A stretch of 8,374 nt of DNA, taken from contig CAZJDB010000230.1 of NCBI GenBank assembly GCA_964544695.1, positions 1 through 8,374 on the forward strand. The letters are read 5' to 3'. Below, piece after piece: positions 6,249 to 8,374 of this stretch. Every line of letters starts with the position of its first letter. Within the stretch, counting starts at the first letter, position 1. The notes under the pieces were generated by a model. It did no database searches, was not told the DNA's origin, and saw only the letters and a program-made list of their open reading frames with translations. The position numbers and the translations under genes were made by a program. The DNA comes from Dinghuibacter sp964544695. Lineage in GTDB: Bacteria > Bacteroidota > Bacteroidia > Chitinophagales > Chitinophagaceae.

Positions 6249-7256
6249 TCAATTGCCTGTTGGTCTTGACAGATCAGGGCTATAGGTGGGCAGCGATGGA
6301 CCCTCCCGGACGATCTCCTTTACCAGTTCGTCTATTCCAAAGAGGATGTAAACGTTTCCTTTGTCGTCCGGCAAATAAGAAAGGACAGCCGCCCGGACTT
6401 TTTCCTTTGCAGTGCTGTCAAGGTTTTGCCCACCGGCCATGGCATTGGCCACGGTTTGCCTGAAGAAACGCAGGTAGTCCAGTTCCCAGTCGATGATATC
6501 CGCGGTTCCTGGTTCGCCATGACCCGGATAAATGATTTGATAACCCGCGAGCACCTGTTTGAGAAGGGTTAGCGAGCAGATCCATTCCGAGATATGGCCG
6601 GACTGTCCCGGACCGGGAATACCATGGATCACCAAGTCGCCGGTAAGGGCTGTCTTGAAAAGGTATCCGCTCGCCAGCCAATAAGTATCGGCGTCAGATT
6701 CCCCTGGTCCCGCATCGAAACCCGTGATGGAGACATCGTCAAATGTCAGTGATTGGCCGCTTTGGATCACCTGCGTTGGTATAGGACGCACGGCGGTCCA
6801 TTGTGTGCCGAATTGCTTAATCAAGTCTTCGTTCCGCGCCGAGAAATTTTTGATCAGGGCGTCGGCGACTTTACGGGTCGTGATGAAACGGGCCTGTGGA
6901 TTATTCTTGAGGATGACCGGGATGCCACCGTAGTGATCGGGGTGTGCGTGAGTGAGGAAGACCGCGAGAACGGGTTTGTGCAGGTTTTGGATCATGGCGT
7001 TTACGGCATTGGCTTCAGTAACGGTTCTCAGCCCGTCGAAAATCAGGATGCCATTTCTGGTTTCCAAGAGATAGGAGTTTTGTCTACCCCAGACCATCGG
7101 CATGAGACCATCCCCAGCCTGTACCCTATGGACCACAGGAACGAACCGGCGGATGGGGATGCTGGGAGCGGGACCAGATGGAGATGACTGTGCCGATACG
7201 GCGGTCTGGATAGTCAGCAGGGGCGCCAGGAGCGCGACCGGAATTCTCGGTTTCAT
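6249..7256 (-). CDS. Secreted metallo-beta-lactamase-fold hydrolase
   Basis: The 335-residue protein has a signal peptide (residues 1-22, cleavage predicted after AVSA) and a complete MBL fold. Zinc motif HAHPDH is at 103-108 (THAHPDHYGG), the bridging acid is Asp207 in LTGDLV and the last metal His is His246 in YPGHGEPG. At the place of the usual third zinc-1 histidine the sequence reads GPGESDAD, giving Glu186; alkylsulfatase-type MBL enzymes also use Glu ligands, so activity is plausible with a modified site. A substrate cannot be named: beta-lactamase, lactonase and other hydrolase activities are all possible for this fold. The gene faces tetR tail to tail with 21 bases between stops. Its promoter (7280-7311) contains a near-perfect copy of the tetR operator, so it is likely the repressor's target and induced by the same signal. 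Confidence 0.85.
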   Translation of the reverse strand: MKPRIPVALLAPLLTIQTAVSAQSSPSGPAPSIPIRRFVPVVHRVQAGDGLMPMVWGRQNSYLLETRNGILIFDGLRTVTEANAVNAMIQNLHKPVLAVFLTHAHPDHYGGIPVILKNNPQARFITTRKVADALIKNFSARNEDLIKQFGTQWTAVRPIPTQVIQSGQSLTFDDVSITGFDAGPGESDADTYWLASGYLFKTALTGDLVIHGIPGPGQSGHISEWICSLTLLKQVLAGYQIIYPGHGEPGTADIIDWELDYLRFFRQTVANAMAGGQNLDSTAKEKVRAAVLSYLPDDKGNVYILFGIDELVKEIVREGPSLPTYSPDLSRPTGN

Positions 7257-7279
7257 AATTATTAGGTGTTGGTCACTGG

Positions 7280-7311
7280 CAAAGGTAGATAGACTGGTCA
7301 GTCTAGAAAAA
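7280..7311 (-). promoter_or_regulatory. Promoter of the metallo-hydrolase gene
   Basis: On the minus strand TACCTTTG (7287-7280) is a perfect -7 box (TAnnTTTG). Counting back 19-20 bases gives TTTT (about 7311-7307), an imperfect -33 box. Transcription would begin near 7273, about 17 bases before the ATG at 7256. The imperfect -33 element suggests a promoter weaker than that of tetR. Confidence 0.7.
7290..7305. promoter_or_regulatory. Perfect palindromic TetR operator in the metallo-hydrolase promoter
   Basis: TAGACT-GGTC-AGTCTA is an inverted repeat with perfect 6-base arms. It sits in the promoter spacer 2 bases upstream of the -7 box, the same offset as site B in the tetR promoter, and resembles the NemR-type box. 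It is the best palindrome of the set and so probably the strongest site. Confidence 0.7.
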
Positions 7312-7361
7312 TAAAATTATCCACCCATCTTTTGCTCTGACGAGCAATTACTTAAAAAAGG

Positions 7362-8096
7362 CTATACCAGCACCGCCCCGCCGTCAATAAGGAGCGATTG
7401 TCCCGTCCCGTTCCGTTGCTTCATCAAATAGAGAAATCCTTCCGCAACGTCATCGGGCAACCCTACTCTCTTGACAAGGGAGTTATTGCTTACCTGATTA
7501 AAGAGCTTGTCCCGCTCAAGCGGGTCCATGCTGTCCCAGAGTGGCGTCCTGATCACCCCTGGTACGACACAATTCACCCTTATCGGGGAAAGTTCTACGG
7601 CCATTGCCCGGACAAAACCCTCCATTGCCCCGCAAATAGCGGAAGCCATCGACCAACCGGCACCAGGCCGGAAGCTAGCTACGCCACTGGTTAATCCGAT
7701 GGAACCTCCTTCATTGATCAGTTGTGCAGAGTATTTCACGGCAGCAAAAGCTCCCCAGAATCGGATTGTCAAAAATTCCTGGGCCTGCCTGATGTCGGTT
7801 TGGGCTATCGGCGAAAGGACCAGGTTTTCCCCCGCGGAATACACCAGGTGGTCAAACCGGCCCGTTGAAGAAAAAAAATCCCTGATATTTTCCTCTTTAC
7901 CCAAATCAACGGCATATCCCTCGCTGCCCGCCGGCAATTCCTTCAAGGCCTGATCGACCCGATGGCGGTTGCCCGAGACAATCACGCCAGTGGCGCCTTC
8001 TGCGGCCGCCATCTTTGCGGTAGCCAATCCAATTCCGGAACTGCCACCTAAGAGGATGACCCTCTTTCCTGTTAATGGTTGAAGTGTTGTTGTCAT
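7362..8096 (-). CDS. SDR-fold protein lacking the catalytic Tyr and Lys
   Basis: The 244-residue short-chain dehydrogenase/reductase-fold protein keeps the Rossmann nucleotide motif GGSSGIG (17-23), a YSAGEN strand-4 motif (86-91, SAG in place of NAG), the Ser of the active site (Ser137 in GLTSG) and the C-terminal PGVIRTPLWD and LLIDGG segments. At the spacing where the YxxxK pair should follow (150 and 154) it has Met150 and Ile154 (GWSMASAICGAMEG). Related Bacteroidota and proteobacterial SDRs with CGA-EG in this place exist, so this is a recognisable atypical subfamily rather than a sequencing error. It may bind NAD(P) without classical catalysis or use another mechanism. The start is preceded by an imperfect -7 box (AACCTTTG, 8123-8116) and a palindrome at 8146-8159. 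It lies downstream of the Crp/Fnr gene on the same strand. Confidence 0.85.
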   Translation of the reverse strand: MTTTLQPLTGKRVILLGGSSGIGLATAKMAAAEGATGVIVSGNRHRVDQALKELPAGSEGYAVDLGKEENIRDFFSSTGRFDHLVYSAGENLVLSPIAQTDIRQAQEFLTIRFWGAFAAVKYSAQLINEGGSIGLTSGVASFRPGAGWSMASAICGAMEGFVRAMAVELSPIRVNCVVPGVIRTPLWDSMDPLERDKLFNQVSNNSLVKRVGLPDDVAEGFLYLMKQRNGTGQSLLIDGGAVLV

Positions 8097-8145
8097 AGCT
8101 CATAAGTTTCTTCCGCAAAGGTTGGGAAAAAGCGCGAGGGGGCGA

Positions 8146-8159
8146 TTACCAAATGGTAA
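8146..8159. promoter_or_regulatory. Perfect palindrome TTACCA-N2-TGGTAA upstream of the SDR gene
   Basis: The 14-base site has perfect 6-base arms. It lies 10 bases past the stop of the Crp/Fnr gene and about 50 bases before the SDR start, touching the expected -33 region of the weak promoter (imperfect -7 box AACCTTTG at 8123-8116, no TTTG at the right distance). It has no T run, so it is not a terminator. It differs from the tetR operators and from the classical Crp and Fnr boxes, so it probably binds another regulator, possibly of the HxlR or MarR type. Confidence 0.5.
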
Positions 8160-8168
8160 GTTATGGAG

Positions 8169-8374
8169 CTACATGGATGATTTCAACTGCCTGCGAATCC
8201 TGCTTAAAGACTGGGGCGTGATATTCAAATAAGAAGCCAGGTGGCTCAGCGGAACACGGCCGGCAATCTCCGGCTGCTCGTTTAAGAAGAGGCGGTAGCG
8301 GCCTGTCGAATCCTCGCCCGAATAAATGTTTTTTAGCCTGATCTTTTCCAACAACCGTAGCTGATGCACCTTCT
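8169..8374 (-). CDS. Crp/Fnr-family regulator, C-terminal part (5' end outside the window)
   Basis: About 68 codons are visible and the frame is open to the window edge, so the N-terminal cyclic-nucleotide-binding-like domain lies outside. The visible part has the linker helix with a Tyr-Arg-Leu-Phe segment, then VPLSHLASYLNITPQSLSRI and RRQL, the winged helix-turn-helix typical of the short (about 190-residue) Crp/Fnr-type regulators of Bacteroidota; the recognition helix is at TPQSLSRIRRQL. A GTG at 8367-8369 is in frame but would leave only the HTH, so it is not taken as the start. It is encoded upstream of the SDR gene on the same strand, an arrangement that often marks a regulator next to its target. 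Confidence 0.82.
   Translation of the reverse strand, partial: KVHQLRLLEKIRLKNIYSGEDSTGRYRLFLNEQPEIAGRVPLSHLASYLNITPQSLSRIRRQLKSSM

Noticed and set aside
6753..7187. Open frame on the plus strand (144 residues)
   Set aside because: Antisense to the metallo-hydrolase zinc-motif region; no domain pattern of its own.
7332..7347. Hairpin TTGCTC-TGAC-GAGCAA after the SDR gene, as a terminator
   Set aside because: The stem is only 6 base pairs and no T run follows on the minus strand, so it is too weak to call.
7507..7953. Open frame on the plus strand (148 residues)
   Set aside because: Antisense shadow of the SDR gene.

Overview
The window looks like a chromosomal segment from the phylum Bacteroidota, most likely a Chitinophagaceae-type soil or plant-associated bacterium. 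Three things point there. Promoters match the Bacteroidota sigma-factor consensus (TTTG, 19-21 bases, TAnnTTTG) rather than -35/-10 boxes. Start codons follow A-rich leaders without clear Shine-Dalgarno sequences. The protein families (large secreted alpha/beta hydrolase, DoxX-like/DUF2071 pair, short Crp/Fnr regulator next to an SDR) are common in that group. This placement is inference from sequence style; no marker gene is present.

Layout. Positions 1-417 hold a decayed C-terminal tail of an Rpn-like (PD-(D/E)XK nuclease/transposase family) protein. It has two related 24-residue helix-turn-helix-like repeats separated by an in-frame amber stop, and is followed by a strong intrinsic terminator (442-472). 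Next comes a plus-strand run of six tightly packed genes (547-5575): an 850-residue secreted serine hydrolase of the prolyl-oligopeptidase/esterase type; a DoxX-like membrane protein; a DUF2071 protein; a membrane-anchored SAM-methyltransferase-like protein with a degenerate motif I; a four-helix membrane protein; and an 80-residue acidic protein. The first four overlap one another and the last two follow after 9 and 5 bases. The stretch from about 3100 to 5330 is visibly AT-richer than the genes on either side, so the DoxX/DUF2071/methyltransferase/membrane block may have a separate history.

From 5574 on, a regulatory module begins. A TetR-family repressor gene (+) has a textbook Bacteroidota promoter. 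It faces a secreted metallo-beta-lactamase-fold hydrolase gene (-) whose promoter is also a good match. In both promoters a NemR-like 16-base operator (TAnAC...GT.T type) sits in the spacer exactly 2 bases upstream of the -7 box. This implies that the repressor controls both itself and the hydrolase.

The right end (minus strand) has an SDR-fold protein that keeps its nucleotide-binding motif but lacks the catalytic Tyr and Lys, a perfect TTACCA-N2-TGGTAA palindrome in its upstream region, and the C-terminal DNA-binding part of a Crp/Fnr-family regulator that runs out of the window.

The two most interesting items are the matched operator geometry of the TetR/MBL pair and the compact membrane-protein/DUF2071/methyltransferase cluster, whose biochemical role I cannot assign.
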